A stretch of 64,000 nucleotides of DNA from Rhodamnia argentea (lineage: Eukaryota; Streptophyta; Magnoliopsida; Myrtales; Myrtaceae), in assembly GCF_020921035.1 (NCBI RefSeq), contig NC_063151.1:434001-498000 (forward strand), given 5' to 3'. The notes beneath the pieces were generated by a model. That model was not told the origin of the DNA and ran no database searches. It saw only the letters and a program-made list of their open reading frames with translations. A program made the position numbers and the translations under genes. Shown piece after piece: positions 35,329 through 46,447 of this stretch. Every line of letters starts with the position of its first letter. The first letter of the stretch is position 1.

Positions 35329-36258
35329 TCAATGATCTTTCTCTGTCGAAATCTTCGTCTCCGAGACAGGAGAACCCGCGTGCGCCGCCGCCGACGACCC
35401 GTCCTCTTGCTCCGGCACCGCACCGACCTTCCGGTAATTCAGCTGCACCTTCACGTAGAACTTCAACACCAAGAGCAGGATGGCGCCATTGAGCACCGAA
35501 TTGAACACCCAAGCTCCGATCCCATTGCACCCGCCTTTCAAGAAATGCAGGAACAGGACGGCGAAATGGCAAATCAGGGTGTAGCCCAGCAACACCACCT
35601 GGCAGTTCACGACGAACGGGAACCTCGCGCCGGGGAGGCCGATCGCTGTCCAGAACCGGTAGCCGTAGACGACGGCGTAGAGGAGGGTGGTGGAGAGGAT
35701 GGCGAGGACCTGGAAGGACTGCGAGAACTCGAGCCAGAGGAAGGACATGCAGAGCAGGATGGACTGGTTGAAGAGCTGGAAGAAGGTGAGCCGGCGGCGG
35801 CGGAGGACGGTGAGGAAGGTGCGGAGGAGGTGGAGGAAGCGGGAGAGGTAGAAGGCGTAGGACCAGAAGAAGACGCGGCCCGAGGGGCGGGTGCCGAGGG
35901 GGAAGCAGAGGAGCCACTGGATTGGGGTGGTGCGGGAGCGCCGCCACAGCCACCGGGTGTCGCGGATCTCGGCGGAGGCGGAGAGGAGCATGCCGGCGAA
36001 GACGACAGCGGAGGCGGCGGCGACGGCGAGGCTGTGGAGGGCGGGGAGGGGCCCGAGGGGGACGGGGCGGCGCCTGGGGAGGAGGAGGAGGAGGAGGAGG
36101 AGGAGGAGGAAGGCGGCGGCGACGTAGGCTGCGACGGCGGCCAGGAGGAAGGACCAGGTGGAGCCCCAGAGGTGGTGGCTCCACCGGAAGTTGACGATGG
36201 AAGGGTGTTCGGACAGGTAGTACCTCAGGGTCCGCGACATTCGCAGCTGGATGCCCAT
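35329..36258 (-). CDS. ELO-family membrane protein (HOS3 type) lacking the histidine box
   Basis: An intronless 309-residue protein with about seven hydrophobic segments. It matches the GNS1/SUR4 (ELO) family, whose enzymes are the condensing step of very-long-chain fatty acid elongation in the endoplasmic reticulum. Supporting motifs are SEHPSIVNFRWS near the N terminus, RRRRLTFFQLFNQS at 153-166, and LLYAVVYGYRFWTAIGLP. In typical ELO proteins the segment at 161-165 is H-x2-H-H; here it reads QLFNQ, so none of the three histidines is present. A second methionine (residue 7, 36240) may be the true start, since it precedes the conserved block. A leucine run (residues 50-60) reflects a CTC/GAG-rich DNA tract. 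The neighbouring MCU lies 2.8 kb away, as in Arabidopsis chromosome 4. Confidence 0.9.
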   Translation of the reverse strand: MGIQLRMSRTLRYYLSEHPSIVNFRWSHHLWGSTWSFLLAAVAAYVAAAFLLLLLLLLLLPRRRPVPLGPLPALHSLAVAAASAVVFAGMLLSASAEIRDTRWLWRRSRTTPIQWLLCFPLGTRPSGRVFFWSYAFYLSRFLHLLRTFLTVLRRRRLTFFQLFNQSILLCMSFLWLEFSQSFQVLAILSTTLLYAVVYGYRFWTAIGLPGARFPFVVNCQVVLLGYTLICHFAVLFLHFLKGGCNGIGAWVFNSVLNGAILLLVLKFYVKVQLNYRKVGAVPEQEDGSSAAAHAGSPVSETKISTEKDH

Positions 36259-36365
36259 TTTCTCATCTGCAGGAAAATCTGCGAGTCGAGAGCGGGCGAT
36301 GGAATTGGGAAGACAGTTGAGAAATCGCTGTAACTTTGAGATGGAAACAGAGGAAGGTCAGCGAC

Positions 36366-36374
36366 TTTATAAAG
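36366..36374 (-). promoter_or_regulatory. TATA box of the ELO-type gene
   Basis: On the minus strand the sequence reads CTTTATAAAG, about 110 bases upstream of the first ATG. Confidence 0.6.
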
Positions 36375-36403
36375 GCCGGAAAGACCTTTCATTGTACGCG
36401 GTG

Positions 36404-36406
<3 letters not shown>

Positions 36407-36443
<37 letters not shown>
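36407..36443. repeat. (AG)n microsatellite upstream of the ELO-type gene
   Basis: A near-perfect AG run lies just upstream of the TATA box on the minus strand, where it reads as CT. Such tracts are common in plant core promoters. Confidence 0.93.
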
Positions 36444-36447
<4 letters not shown>

Positions 36448-36499
36448 AAGACTGATGAAGAGTCAACTCCACTCTGGTCTTCCCTTTCTTCGTTCCAAC

Positions 36500-37167
36500 G
36501 CACATCAATTTTTTTTTTAATTTTTTTTTTTGGTTCTTTTGCTTTTCTTTTTTATGCCATCTTGATTTGAGAATACTCAAAAAATTCTTCTTGGCCACCC
36601 GAATATGCGATGGGCAAGGGAACAGATATATTTTCCCAATTTAGAAAATGGGGAATAAAATGAACAAAAAAAATTGAAAACAGGGCACTTTCATACTATA
36701 TCTTTGTAATTAAGTATATAAACGATGTAGTAACACGTGATGGATCAATTCTAGGTCACTCATCGAACGATATGCTGTACGATTGCCTTGGTCTATCGTT
36801 AATTGTAGTATGAAAAAATATACCCCGGCTAAGAGAAGACTGTCTTATAACTCCTCAAAATTCCCAAAAAAATTAGGATATTCGATGAAATCATTTCATC
36901 TTGCCAACTAATTTTAACTTGTAAAGGGTTTGATTGATTGAAATATTCATTGAGTAATTTGATTGAAAGTAATTTAATAGCAATTACGATGTTACCAAAT
37001 TATGTTGCTAAACCTACCCGCTCTATTGGTGATTATTTTTTTTATTAAAAATGCCACAATATATACCACAATGCATTTTTAGCTATTTATCCAAAGATTT
37101 TTCTTTCCATTTTTAAAGTACTCGCGGGTTAGGATTTCTTAACTCATAAACAAGCTCCAAATAAAAT
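36500..37167. other. AT-rich intergenic DNA
   Basis: No feature is supported beyond poly-T tracts near 36509-36531. Confidence 0.45.
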
Positions 37168-37310
37168 ACATTAAACAAACATAATCCACTTGTTTCACAC
37201 ACACACATGTATAATATCTTATGATCTACATATATACATTAAACAAACATAATCTACTTGTTTACACATACATACATACATACATACATATAATATCTTA
37301 TGATCTACAT
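37168..37310. repeat. Tandem duplication, unit about 68 bp, with a TACA repeat in the second copy
   Basis: 'acattaaacaaacataat' starts at 37168 and again at 37236, and both copies end in 'ataatatcttatgatctaca'. The first copy carries a short CA run and the second has expanded to about six TACA units (37265-37288). Confidence 0.85.
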
Positions 37311-38310
37311 CACTCTTACAAACTCTATTACAAATAGTACCAATATCCTTTAACATCATAATTAAGATACCAACGTACCCACCCTCCAATCCCTTTATCA
37401 TATGTATTTATTTATTAGTTTATTATCTCTTTCACTTGACCTCAGGAATGAACATGACTTGGTATATAAAGGTGAGGCTGAGAAAATTCACCGATTTAAT
37501 TAACAGGGGGAAAAAAGATAAAACAAGAAAGGGCAATGACATCTTTTCGACCATAAAAATTTGCGAGGACTATATTAAAATTAAGCTACTCCATATTGGT
37601 GAAAAAAATCAACAACCATTCATAAACTATCTTGGTCGGGCGAATCTGGTAGAAATGTCCAAAAAGAACAGAGACTCGTGTAGCAATAAAGTATTTGGCA
37701 TGTTAACGTATGATGTGGTCATATGAGGTGATGGACCAGGTAAACTAGGTGGCGGCTCTTCCACAGTTGACATAATCATCTCTAAAGGTTACTTTAATCA
37801 AAGGAAAACGGAATCACGTAAAGGATTACGGACATGTGAGTACGACATTCATAGACATAACTTGGCTAGGGTTTGTTGTAAATTAAGCAGCTCGATTTGT
37901 TACCATTGACACACTTACAAAGGACGGCTGCGATTTAGATGTTACATAGCAATCAATGATCGATACGATACATTCAATTGATGCATTTAGGACCGTAGGC
38001 AGTTGCGATTCGGTTGTAGTCACAATCCAATGAGGTGTTGAGGTACCTTAAATTCGTCATTATCGCTTGCAATTTTCGTGTTCGAGTTTGATGTTATCTT
38101 CGATAGGTTTTGGTGCAGAAGGCTGCTAACATCACTTGTTAGGTAATAGACATAAGCGAACACGGCAATCGCCAATGTAATTACTTCTTTGGCATGATGC
38201 ATTCACGATTAACGTTTTGAAAATCAAGTTTTTTTTTTTTTTTACAAGTGATTATGGATCTCTCATTTTTTGTAACTTGTATCAAATACTTATTTAATTA
38301 TGAAAATAAT
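37311..38310. other. AT-rich intergenic DNA
   Basis: A 96-codon frame at 37436-37726 shows no motif. No gene is supported. Confidence 0.4.
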
Positions 38311-38314
38311 CTTA

Positions 38315-38740
38315 TGGAGTGTTAGTTTCGCGAAAAATTTCATGATAAAGAAAAACATTGTTCGAGAAAATGTTTTCTTTCTTAAGGTTAGGACATTCAT
38401 TTTTCTAATTTTATACACGTATATTTCTTTCAGTGTGATTGTTTTTCATTGACCGATCATTTTTAGCAAACCAAACACTTGAAAGTCCAGAAAAGTAATT
38501 TGCAAGAAATTCTTTCACTGAAATAAACACACCCCGAGGCAAATGTTTTCTGGGAAATCATTTTTCAAGAATGTGTTTATGCCTTTTCAGATTATAAATC
38601 ATTTTCTTAACTTTAGAAAGCATGCATATTTTCTTTGACCGTAAATTGTTTTCCGTCAACCGAACATTTTCGACAAACCAAAGCGTGAAAATCCAGAAAA
38701 TCAATTCGCTTAAAATTCTTTCACTCAAACAAACACAACC
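38315..38740. repeat. Two family B' elements in tandem
   Basis: Both units run through 'gaccgatcatttttagca' or 'accgaacattttcgacaa', then 'aaaccaaa...gtgaaaatccagaaaa' and 'aattctttcact', ending in 'aaacacacc' and 'aaacacaacc'. The first covers about 38315-38535 and the second about 38536-38740. Confidence 0.6.
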
Positions 38741-39160
38741 TTAATTTGATTATAGAAAAACTAAAGTCTTGCTTCCGCGAGAGGAGAACCTCTTCTCTAA
38801 TCCTCCAATAACATATACTATGCATGACATTGACAAAGAGTCTAGAACCCTAATGCTTTCCTACTTCCTCATCAAGCAAGTCTTCTCTATTTGCGGCTCC
38901 CTAAAAGAAGAAAAGATGGAGTTCCACCAAATGAAGAGACACCGCCATATTTTCTAGAAGCATTCCCCACCGTGACAAAAGACGGCAAGGGCAAACACAC
39001 GCGGCCTAAAGAATCTTTGAAGAGTTCTTGGGAAACAACTTCGATGGTTCCCAAAAACACTTCCTTTCTCCAACCAATACGACGATTTTGTGCACGGCGT
39101 GACTCGAAATTTGTCCTTTAGGGGGTCAAAAATGCCGTTAGTTTTACGGTTAAGGAGAAG
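38741..39160. other. Intergenic DNA
   Basis: Overlapping frames at 38769-39181 on both strands show no domain. Confidence 0.4.
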
Positions 39161-39166
39161 GGGCTG

Positions 39167-39408
39167 GACCCCAAGTGACATACTCGGCTATGATGTTGAT
39201 CCATGATCTCGATCTGGCTTCTAGAAAATCGGTCCCCTCTAGGACGAACGCTACGCATATTGTAATAGGCTCACAGATTTGAAATGCGGTATGTTCTGTT
39301 TGGATCCATGATCTCGATCTCGATTTACTGAACTAGGTGGAAGACCCCAAGTGACATCCTCGGTCTAGAGTTGGATCCATGATCTCGATTTGCCTTCTAG
39401 AGAATCGA
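39167..39408. repeat. Direct repeat pair at 175-bp spacing
   Basis: Two copies of a segment of about 65 bp start at 39167 and 39342 ('gaccccaagtgacat'), both continuing to 'ccatgatctcgat' and 'cttctaga'. A third 'ccatgatctcgat' lies between them at 39306. Confidence 0.75.
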
Positions 39409-39419
39409 CTCTAAAAGGA

Positions 39420-42400
39420 AGCCTGCCTATGCAATAGAACCTTAGGAAGTGTTAACGAAAGTGATATATCGCTCTCCTCTAAACTAATCGTATAAGAGAA
39501 ACGCTACGTATATATACCAGATCCAAAAAATGGGTACACGAGATGTGATGTGTGGCCGACTGCCATTTGGTCTTGAAGATATTCCAATCGTGTAGATGTC
39601 TACTCACGGTTCTATTACATCATTTAACAAAGAACTTGAAGAATTGAGCGATGCCGGATATTTTTGTATCAATCTACCGAACAACTTTATTAAGTTCACG
39701 TATTGCTTATTTGCAGTTTTAATCCCTAAATACTATGCCTTTTTTATTCCATCATGATGAATCGCAGAGGGTCAAATTTATTTCGTCTTCGGAATCTTGG
39801 ATGGTTTTGCATCACACGTGGTTCTTGAAACCCTAAGAAGAAGGGGTGTTCATTCGCTTTTTTCCCTACGGTTTCTTTCTTCTAGAAGCGAATATAATCC
39901 GTTCCACTGCATTTCCCTCAGACCTCACCTGGCTTTATTCTTCGGTTTGTCTTGTTCTGCAAGGCTCTCTTAGGTTTGACTAATACAATGCTCCAAAGGG
40001 TGTCCCTCTTATTCAAGAGTTCACATATTGTCTCCAACCTCATAACCAATATATATCTAACGGGATTCAAATGCAATTTGTTGCTTTAATACACTCATGA
40101 TCTTTAAACGGACTTGCTTATACATTTTTTGTAAATTTTCATATATTTTTCAGGAAAATACTCCTCAAATCATTTATTTTCGCGAGTTAAAGTTTAGGAG
40201 GGGGATTAATGAATAGTCAAAACCGATGGATGATCCGATTTTTGATAAGTCGATCTATCATCTCCAAGATCCTAGGCTTCAACAAATCTGCTTTTATGGA
40301 CGACATTGGTGCCGGCTCTTACGTTGCAATTAAAACTCGAAAGCATTTAAGAAACGGAAAGTATCGTAAAAGGTGGACAGAGGGCGATGGTGCTGCGGCG
40401 AGCCGCCGGCGCATAGAGGTAGCGACAGGCCGGGCGGGCTGTGCGTTGTGACAGGCCTTTTGTTTCTGAAAATATTTTGACCTAAAGGGCCAAGGCCCAC
40501 TTTTAATATTTTGGGCCTAAAGGGCCATGAGGCCCAAAATTCAGTAACCGTGGCTGATCTTGAATTTTTAGACAAATTGGAGTAAGACGCCGGAATCGTC
40601 AATAAAAGGTTTTAGAATCTCCTTTCTTGATTTGAAATCGTGACAAGCGTCAACAAGCCCGAGCCCATGCCTTATTGGTCACGCTATTACAATTACTCGT
40701 CTTCTTCCTTACACCAAGATGACTGTCTTTTTTTTCTTTTTTTTGTTCAGGAAAATTGTCGTGCTTTTCAAATACGATTTTTTTTTTTTGTCTTTTACTA
40801 AAATTATCATATTGGCCAAATCCGAGTTGAAGGAAAAAAAAAATTTTTTTTTTTTTTGGTCAAACATAAAGATTTTGGCAGTATAACCCATTGCTTGGGT
40901 AATCCAATTTCTAAGATGAGCTAAACAAAACCTTTTTCTCCACTGGAAACCAGTCTTTCCGGAGGCCGAGTGGTCCCTGAATTCCAAACGTCTCCGCTCG
41001 CACATGGAGTTGCTTCTTTGCTCTCTTTTTGTTTTTTTTCTCGAGGTACGTCCTTTTCCTCTTCGGCGATTCATAGCTTGTGCCTGTTTCGGGAAGATGA
41101 CCATTGATTCGACAGCCATCTTTTCTTTTTCTTCGAAGCTGTGTCGCTTTCGATGTTGCCGTGTTCGCGATGCGACTGGTGCCCTCTTCAACGAGTGACT
41201 TGTTGGTTCGGTACTGCAATTGAGGTGTACCGATCAGCGATCTATTAATTAGAAATCGCGCTTTTTCTGTCGATTTTACTACAAATTTCACACATGCCTC
41301 CAACAATGTCGGTGTGGTCTGCCTTTACTTACTAAACGGTTCGGTGGGCTTCGAAGCGTACGCCTAAAGGACACCTTCAATTTTCCTACGACCTTATCTA
41401 GATCCTCGGCCAACCAGATACTTGTGCCCCGGAAGTTCGCTCAACCGAGTTTTTATTTTTATACTTCATCGTCGTTCTTATTTCCTTTAAAACAAGAAAA
41501 GAGTGCCGCCTTATACTCTGCATATCCATCGATTTAAAAACCCGAAATCATTCCAAAATAAGAATATGTGTAGCATCCGTTGATACAAATTCCTATTACT
41601 GGATCAACAACCTAGTAATTTTTTCTTATGGTTGATTGTGACACTCTAGCTAAACCTGTCAAAACGAGCGTTAAACTCATTTGTTAACCCAAATTTATTC
41701 AACTACTCATACATGGGCCACCTCAAATTTTAAGGGACTACTCACAATAAGTTCTACAATGAAAAGCCCAAATTTATTGGTTTAAATTGGTTCTCACAAT
41801 GTACCAATTTCCAACTCACTTAATAAACACAGCTCAGACTCTCTTCTCTCTCTTCCTCTTCGCTCGCCATCTTCTCTTCCTCCAACCTAGCCCTAAATGC
41901 TTCCAGCTTCCGCCCAGCCTCTTGCTCGACACTTTCGAGCCCTTCGATTCGCTTCACCAACTTGGCAATCTTGGCGATCTCATAGCAGGTCGTGGCTCGA
42001 GCATCGGGATGAGGGACGACTTGAAAAGATGCACGAGAAGACTTGGGGGTTTAGATCCGATTGGATTAGATATGGACCAAATAAATTATTCATAAAATAA
42101 ACGGGCAAGTGTGGATTGTGAATTTGAGTCCCTGACCTGGCCCAATTTACTCATTTGCCACCTCTAACTCTAACATGCAAAAGGAGAGTGAATTGCACCT
42201 AAGGTCGATGGTGACAATATCCAGTTTAGAAGTTTCTTGGCAACTACGAGGAGAGCGTTCCTCAAAAGTCAATCAATTGCAAACAGCCAATTGAAAGTCA
42301 CCCTCGAGACTCGAATTAATGCTTAAACAATCTTTCAATCTCTTTCTTCAGCGCTGAAACTTTGACCCTCTCGCCCAAGTTTTCCGTATGGTACGAACTT

Positions 42401-42760
42401 GCGTCGGCACGTACTCTCAGTTCACTTCTACCACAAATAGGATAGGAGGGAGGGCAAGGACATGGCATTGTCGTCATGCTCACGGCGACATAAAGAAGGA
42501 CAACGTGCGCTTCATTTATGGAACCTTCATGTCCCACGCGCATTACGGTTCGTGGGTCAGGTGTCGGTGACCCCCGGAATCTGTCAAAATCTCCCATGGA
42601 TTTTGACATCATTTCATCATGTTAGATCTATTTAGCTGGACGTGTAGATGCAATTGATAAAAGATCAAACAGATAGCTGCGATTCTTTCTCGAGAATGAT
42701 TTCGTTTTTTTCATTTAGCCACGTCATTTTGTTGAGGAGAATATGAAGCCGTCAAAAAAC
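39420..42760. other. Intergenic DNA, no gene recognised
   Basis: Minor structure includes a 34-bp tandem duplication at 40471-40536 ('cctaaagggcca' twice) and T/A-rich runs at 40720-40860. Frames at 40709-41306 and 41787-42612 overlap on opposite strands and have no known motif. I support nothing coding here. Confidence 0.45.
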
Positions 42761-42769
42761 ACTAAATGC

Positions 42770-43060
42770 CATGACTCTCATAGAATTTATTGAATTTGGT
42801 TGAAGAGAATTCTGCGCTGCGATAAGTCCTCAAAGCTTTGATAAAATGGTCACTCTCCTTTTCAATTAAGTGCTTGAATTGTTCAAAAGTACTGGACAAT
42901 TTTGTGTTTTCCTTCAAAAAATACACCAAAGTGTATTAGTACAATCATCGATAAATATAACAAAATATCGATGATTACCGTATGACCGAGGAGTGATTGG
43001 GCCGCACACATTAGAATGAATCAACTCAATTGGCTTCTTTGCTGGCTAAATCACATTCAA
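42770..43060 (-). pseudogene. copia integrase fragment, minus strand
   Basis: Read on the minus strand from about 43060 downward, the sequence encodes PIELIHSNVCGPITP followed by YFVIFIDDCTN, the start of a copia integrase core. Stops and shifts follow (for example after WCIF), and similarity fades by 42770. No reverse transcriptase is present. Confidence 0.75.
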
Positions 43061-43163
43061 GAAGAAAGCCCCAAAAGCCAATATAAAAAAAAAAAAAAAA
43101 AGAAGAGAGATCTGGAAGTTTGCCCAGAAAGTCATGGGAACCAATGATGTGAGAGTCTATGCA

Positions 43164-43400
43164 TGGCTTTGGTACCAATTTGATAGAGAAATTTTATGGT
43201 GAAACACTCAAGACATTCAATTCAACACTAATCAAGAGAATGAGACGAATATGCCTCTCTTTTTTTCACCTTAAAGAAAATAACAAGACTTGTCTTTATA
43301 TAGATTTGTTACATGACTCTTAATCTTACTATTAAATAGATCAAAGTGTATCTAGCATTTATTTCTTAGAATTTACAAAACATTTAACTAATTATAGAAA
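43164..43400 (-). mobile_element. Decayed LTR end and primer-binding site of the minus-strand copia relic
   Basis: The minus strand reads TGGTACCAAAGCCA at 43177-43164, two mismatches from the usual initiator-tRNA site. Upstream on the same strand (43178 to about 43400) is an LTR-like segment with the TATA-like run 'ctatataaag' near 43302-43293. Together with the integrase fragment this implies one minus-strand element that has lost gag and most of pol. Confidence 0.55.
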
Positions 43401-43414
43401 TACGAACAGTCATG

Positions 43415-43432
43415 ATGCATGCATGCATGCAG
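43415..43432. repeat. (ATGC)n short tandem repeat
   Basis: About four copies of the palindromic tetramer GCAT lie just outside the minus-strand copia relic. Confidence 0.85.
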
Positions 43433-43904
43433 GATATTTTTGAATTTGGTTTAATTACTAACAGACATGACGAGAACAACTACGACAGTCAATGGTAGTA
43501 TGCTGTGTCTTTGAATATGGTTCCCTGTCTAGATTGTTTGGTGAATGATTGAACAGAAGTTCGGTGAATGGGATTATTTTGTGAAGCAGTTTGATTCCGG
43601 CTGCTGTATCTTTGGAAGCCAGACATCTATGGAGAGGCAAGCATGAGAGAGGAAGCAATGGCGCCGAGCGGAGTAGCGACAAAGCATTAGGTTGACATCT
43701 TGACCTAATTCTCTTTTCCTTTTTGAAGAGTCACTCGTGCACAATAAGGTTTTTAACAGAGGCCCTGTTATAGGTGTGAATGTGATGCACGCGACTTTCA
43801 TATGGACCATGCAAGATTTACATAAAGATGTCATAATAAGATCTCTTTTCGCCTTGCCTTTAAATATGTCGCCCAGAAAGTCCATATTGCTATTAGTCAT
43901 ACAA
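43433..43904. other. Intergenic DNA
   Basis: Frames at 43458-43909 carry no recognised domain. Confidence 0.4.
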
Positions 43905-44160
43905 ATCATGGAAAAATTGCACCGACAGTCCTAAATGTTTTGTCCAGTGTGCAATCAAGCCTTAAACATTAAAAGAAGTTCAGTCAAGTCCTAAACGTTC
44001 TGAGTTTGGTGCAATCAGATCCTTCGCCCATCGATCTCAAAATTTCACCGAGGTGTCATTCTCAAATATCTTGAGCATATGTGTTGTCCATTTTACGTGG
44101 CGGCCGTTCAAAGAGAAATTTTTAATATTTAGTAATTCTCGTTTTTTATTTAATTTTGTA
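43905..44160. repeat. Family A-like element, left half, diverged
   Basis: Words 'agtcctaaatgttttgtcca', 'tgcaatcaagccttaaaca' and 'agtcaagtcctaaacgttct' and an inner 'ttttacgtggcggcc' follow the layout of family A but with different wording, so this is a related subfamily. No right half is visible. Confidence 0.45.
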
Positions 44161-46130
44161 GAATGTTTTTATGTTGGTCTGGTTTTATCCTATCATATTC
44201 TATTATATAAGCCACATTGTGTGCACTAATATTAAAAAATTCACTTTGATTGTCATTCTTCTTTTGAATTTTTTTTCCACTTCTCAAACCTTTTTTCCCA
44301 ACCGTCTTTGTGGTTCAATCAAGACAATGATATATGCATTCTATTTCTATTAGCTTTCTTAATCTAACGTTCCATACGCCGTTACGCATTACGATTTGCT
44401 CAAGAGATCAAACAATAAAAGTCACAAATTTTTTATAGTAATATAATTTAGAAAGCCGCTAAGCTAACAGTCTGACAATGGTATCATTATTTTTTACCGC
44501 ACGATGTTCCAATTAATGAGTGCTTTATGCAAAACATGCGGTGATGGTATGTGGATCTATGGTCAGAAATAACCGACGATCTTGTTAGATTGTCAGGGAA
44601 GCATTCTCTTATAATTTATCATAGTTTTTCTCTATTAATATGTTTAATTATTTTTCAAAAGCATTAATTCCGTGCAGCATGCCGTTGCCCATCTAATTAC
44701 GCGCGCATACAAAGTTTGATGGCGTTAACGACGAACTCGCTCAAGATAGGGTTGCTTCATAGCTCACCCTCACGAGTAAATTGAGGATCTTCTCTTGTGC
44801 AATTGTAGAAGCACTCTTATCTGGGAGTGATCGGGTTTTAGGTTGGGTCGGTTTTACAAACTGAGAATCGGAAACCACCAACTGGTTCCTCGACCATCCA
44901 ATGGCTCCGATCTGGTTCCTGGATGGATTTGGCATTCGGTCGTGAGTACTCCTGCTTTGCACTCCGAATAGGCAACCGTGGTGACAATAACAATTGGTAT
45001 CTCTAGTGAAAGGTGGTGACGTGTGCGCTGAACACCCTATTGTAAAGCCTCTCTGAAGCAAAAGGGTAATTGTGTGTGATGGCAAAGATCAAGACTACCA
45101 CAAGAACCTATCAAAACAATTAGGGAACCACATGGGCGCTAGTACTTATTGGAAGTCGTCGGAAAACCTGCGAAAAAGAGCTCGAGTGTGGCGGCGAGAC
45201 AGTAGTGCTGGTGGGGAGGCATTGGGGACCGTAGTACAGTCGCTAGCAAACTTGGAAGCTCGGTGGTGAAGGTGGGGACTCACTTGAACGAGTTGGAATT
45301 GATGGATGTTTGCTTGGGAGATGAAGTGAATTAGGGAAGGCTCGAAGGTACTATAATTAGAATTTCAAAACATAAGACACTAAAATGTCTTCTTGTACTC
45401 GCCCCTAATCTTATCACGTTGTTAACGAAAGCATTCGATGCTCAAGCATCATTCTCCACGGAAGGTGGCACGCTAGTTTTCACAAGGGGGTTGAGCTCCT
45501 CTGGGTTTGCAAAACAAGAAAGTCAGCCTCGGTTTAAAGAGATGCCTTTGATCGGCAAACTTCACCGACCCTATTCCTACCAGAAGGCGACGGTTCAACT
45601 CATGAGGAGACGCGAGAGAGAGAGAGGGAGAGAGAGAGAGAGATGAAACATCAACGTCCCTTGAATTCTCATCTGGGAGGCGCGCACAACGCGAGGGCAG
45701 ACCTTTAAAGATATTCCACGAAGCAAATTGCTTGGATCATCAAACAAAAGGTTTTGCTTGCGAAAGAAATGCTTTTTCGAAAAGTTCCCCAAATGATTAA
45801 AAGCTAAGTCTGCCTTTTCCACCCCCAACCCCGCCCCAAATTGCTCTCCCTAATTTACCCGTGAATTCACCAAATTGCCCCTCCAGCTCGAACTGTTTCC
45901 CACCTTCATACTTCATTCAATAGACATGCCACCCCAAGGAAGGACCCCAATGAAAGATAATAATAATAATAAAAAGAAGAAATTCAAGAGATTAAGAACA
46001 TAACCTACTTTTTACTTTAATTAAATTTGAAGTAGAACAAGGGATCTAAGCTCAACAAACGTCCCTCTGGAAAGTTCTTGACCGGGCTCTGTCCCTACCT
46101 TTTTGCAGCCTCTGGCCAGCCATCCAGCTA
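44161..46130. other. Intergenic DNA upstream of GATL2-type gene
   Basis: A family C-like phrase block lies at 44815-44945 ('ctggttcctcgaccatcc', 'atctggttcctgg'), and an AG-rich tract at 45608-45642. Frames at 44741-45269 and 45419-45828 have no motif. Confidence 0.4.
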
Positions 46131-46164
46131 AGCTTTAACCCCAATTCCATTCCCCCTCCCCCAT

Positions 46165-46191
46165 TCCCTTCTCTCTCTCTCTCTCTCTCTC
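46165..46191 (+). repeat. CT-rich tract in the promoter or 5' UTR of the GATL2-type gene
   Basis: A CT dinucleotide run lies about 260-280 bp before the start codon, similar in placement to the CT tracts of the AFR-type and ELO-type genes. Confidence 0.8.
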
Positions 46192-46447
46192 CTTTATTTT
46201 TCAGAAAGAAAAAAAAAATCGAAATAAATAAATAAATAAATAAAAATACCCCAAAACCGTGTTTCAATCTTCAGACATCATTTTTTGACCAAAAAAAAAT
46301 CTTCAGACATCATTTTAAAACTCCTCTTACTCATCCCCCAACTCTCTCCCTCGCTGTCTCTCTTGCTCCATACAAAAACGACTTGAAGAAACCAAAGACG
46401 CCCCCCCAAACCTCATCTTTCCCAAATCCCCCCAGCCATTTTCTCTT

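Noticed and set aside
35332..36333. A 333-codon open frame on the plus strand, antisense to the ELO-type gene
   Set aside because: It is the complement of a GC-rich coding region, is highly Glu/Gly/Ala-rich and has no domain; the minus-strand protein has clear family motifs and a TATA box.
40709..41306. Lys/Arg-rich minus-strand frames of 131 and 160 codons
   Set aside because: Their ends are translations of poly-T/A tracts and no domain or splice-supported extension was found.
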